Below are positions 5,920 to 7,191 of a DNA stretch of 7,191 nucleotides, one piece after another. The stretch is from positions 1 through 7,191 of the forward strand of contig VBQB01000292.1 of assembly GCA_005887855.1 (NCBI GenBank), written 5' to 3'. The notes under the pieces were generated by a model. It was not told where the DNA came from, did not search any database, and was given only the letters and a program-made list of their open reading frames with translations. A program made the translations under genes and the position numbers. The stretch's first letter is position 1; every line of letters begins with the position of its first letter. The stretch is from Verrucomicrobiota bacterium. GTDB lineage: Bacteria; Verrucomicrobiota; Verrucomicrobiae; Chthoniobacterales; UBA10450.

Positions 5920-7191
5920 TGGACCCGCCACTGCACACCTTTTCCGCTCTAACGACAGACCTCTACGAGGTCACGATGGCGTGTGGTTATTGGAAAGCCG
6001 GCGTAAGCGAGCACGAGGCAGCGTTCCACGTCACTTTTCGGGAAAATCCGTTTGCTGGAGAATTTACAGTGGCATGCGCCTCGCAATGCGGCAACGACGA
6101 CAAGCGCCTGTTCGATCCCGGTTTTCTAGATTACCTACGCGCTCTGCGACTGACTTGCGATATTGACGCGCTGCCGGAGGGATCCCTTGTTTTCCCGAAC
6201 GAACCGCTCATTCGGGTTTGCGGTCCAATCATCGAGTGCCAGCTGCTGGAAACATCTTTGCTGACAGTTCTAAATTTCCAAAGTCTCATCGCGACGAAAG
6301 CGGCGCGGGTCTGTCTCGCTGCAGAGAATGACGCCGTAATTGAGTTTGGGTTGCGTCGCTCCCAGGGAGTCGATGGCGGTTTGAGCGCCGCGCGCGCCGC
6401 CTACATTGGCGGCTGCGCGGGCACATCGAATTTGCTGGCTGGCAAGCGCTTCGGAATTCCCGTGAGCGGAACCCAGGCGCACAGTTGGATCATGTTTTTC
6501 GAAAGCGAGAAAGAAGCGTTTGAGGCATACGCCAGAGCGATGCCGAACAACTGCGTCTTCCTCGTGGACACCTATAATTCCCTCGAGGGTGTGCGCCACG
6601 CGATCGATGTAGCCAGACAGCTGCGCAAGAATGGACACGAAATGATTGGAGTGCGGTTGGATTCTGGAGATCGAGTTGCATTGAGCATCGAAACGCGTCG
6701 AATGCTGGATAAGGCCGGCTTCACAACCGCGAAGATCGTCTGCTCGGGTGATCTGGACGAATACGCGATCGCGGACATGAAACGGCGCCGCGCGAAGATC
6801 GACATGTGGGGCGTGGGAACAAAGCTCACAACTGGCCAGCCCGACGCTGCATTAGGCGGCATTTATAAACTCGGCGCGGTGCGCCGCCCCGGCGGTCAAT
6901 GGCAATATCGCATCAAAGTTTCCGATGAGCGGGCGAAGACGTCGTGTCCGGGCCTATTACAGGTGAGGCGGTTTCATCAGCCGGACGGCAGGTTCGTCGC
7001 CGACGCGATTTACGAAATCGATCATCGGGTAAGCAAACCCTGTGTAAGTGTAGACCTTCAAACAGAGGAGAAGATGGAGGTTCCATCAGTGATGGAGTAT
7101 GCCGATTTGCTCGTCCCCATCTTCCGTAACGGCGAGACTGTCTATCAAGTGCCCAATCTTGCCGCCTCGCGCGAGTGCACGCGCCAGCAAC
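5919..7191 (+). CDS. pncB: Nicotinate phosphoribosyltransferase, 3' end cut, internal gap
   Basis: Makes nicotinate mononucleotide from nicotinate and PRPP with ATP, the entry step of the Preiss-Handler NAD salvage route, in the cytosol. 424 codons are visible from ATG 5919 to the window edge; relatives end a few tens of residues later. An in-frame TAA at 5901 limits the start, and GTG 5907 or 5916 are alternatives, but ATG 5919 places the conserved [16 protein letters not shown] correctly. Motifs: [13 protein letters not shown] (residues 142-154), [16 protein letters not shown] (160-175), [12 protein letters not shown] (179-190; its His188 is in the place of the family's phosphorylated histidine), [11 protein letters not shown] (214-224), VRLDSGD (245-251) and WGVGTKLTT (297-305). 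Around residue 54 (near base 6078) the sequence passes from FTVAC directly to [20 protein letters not shown]; relatives have about 30 more residues there (a helix plus FRF..DL.YLA segment). The frame is kept, but activity is uncertain. Confidence 0.92.
   Translation, partial: MDPPLHTFSALTTDLYEVTMACGYWKAGVSEHEAAFHVTFRENPFAGEFTVACASQCGNDDKRLFDPGFLDYLRALRLTCDIDALPEGSLVFPNEPLIRVCGPIIECQLLETSLLTVLNFQSLIATKAARVCLAAENDAVIEFGLRRSQGVDGGLSAARAAYIGGCAGTSNLLAGKRFGIPVSGTQAHSWIMFFESEKEAFEAYARAMPNNCVFLVDTYNSLEGVRHAIDVARQLRKNGHEMIGVRLDSGDRVALSIETRRMLDKAGFTTAKIVCSGDLDEYAIADMKRRRAKIDMWGVGTKLTTGQPDAALGGIYKLGAVRRPGGQWQYRIKVSDERAKTSCPGLLQVRRFHQPDGRFVADAIYEIDHRVSKPCVSVDLQTEEKMEVPSVMEYADLLVPIFRNGETVYQVPNLAASRECTRQQ

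Noticed and set aside
5861..6166. 101-codon plus-strand frame across the pncB start
   Set aside because: It overlaps the conserved N-terminus of nicotinate phosphoribosyltransferase in another frame and has no domain.
1..7191. CRISPR array, prophage, toxin-antitoxin or defence island
   Set aside because: I see no regularly spaced direct repeats, integrase, phage structural genes or defence-type domains on either strand.

Overview
The window looks like chromosomal DNA from a moderately GC-rich bacterium. The gene mix and the palindromic intergenic repeats (hairpins beginning GTAGGG, GAATGACGAATGA blocks, a roughly 150 bp element with GTAGCGCA..GTCTCGCGTG-type ends) remind me of soil Verrucomicrobia of the Chthoniobacterales/Udaeobacter type. 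That assignment is from memory of such genomes and is only an inference; no rRNA or marker gene in the window confirms it.

Layout. (1) 2-1306, plus: the last 434 codons of a GTP-dependent phosphoenolpyruvate carboxykinase, cut by the left edge. (2) 1307-1683: intergenic, holding a strong 8-bp-stem hairpin and a possible 59-residue minus-strand small gene behind a good ribosome binding site. (3) 1684-1773: tRNA-Ser(CGA) with encoded CCA. (4) 1834-4745, plus: a likely transcription unit made of a possible 33-residue small ORF, a stand-alone phosphoribosyltransferase (PRTase), an erythromycin-esterase-family protein that overlaps the PRTase by ATGA, then a palindromic repeat and a dienelactone-hydrolase-type alpha/beta hydrolase. 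(5) 4820-5674, minus: a phosphosulfolactate synthase/HSA32-like TIM-barrel protein, convergent with the hydrolase. (6) 5720-5871: an inverted-repeat element in the divergent intergenic region. (7) 5919-7191, plus: nicotinate phosphoribosyltransferase, cut by the right edge and apparently lacking about 30 residues in its N-terminal part.

The most interesting part is the PRTase / erythromycin esterase / alpha-beta hydrolase trio followed by nicotinate phosphoribosyltransferase. In Mycobacterium tuberculosis the same PRTase domain is fused to an erythromycin esterase domain (Rv2030c) and to a dienelactone-hydrolase domain (Rv0571c). Rv0571c lies two genes from pncB2 (Rv0573c), and both fusions belong to the hypoxia/dormancy DosR regulon. 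Here the three domains are separate adjacent genes. This supports a shared but uncharacterised, possibly stress-related, process built on a PRPP-type or ribose-phosphate substrate. The HSA32-like gene between them belongs to a family tied to heat-stress memory in plants, which fits a stress theme, but no biochemical function can be read from the sequence alone.
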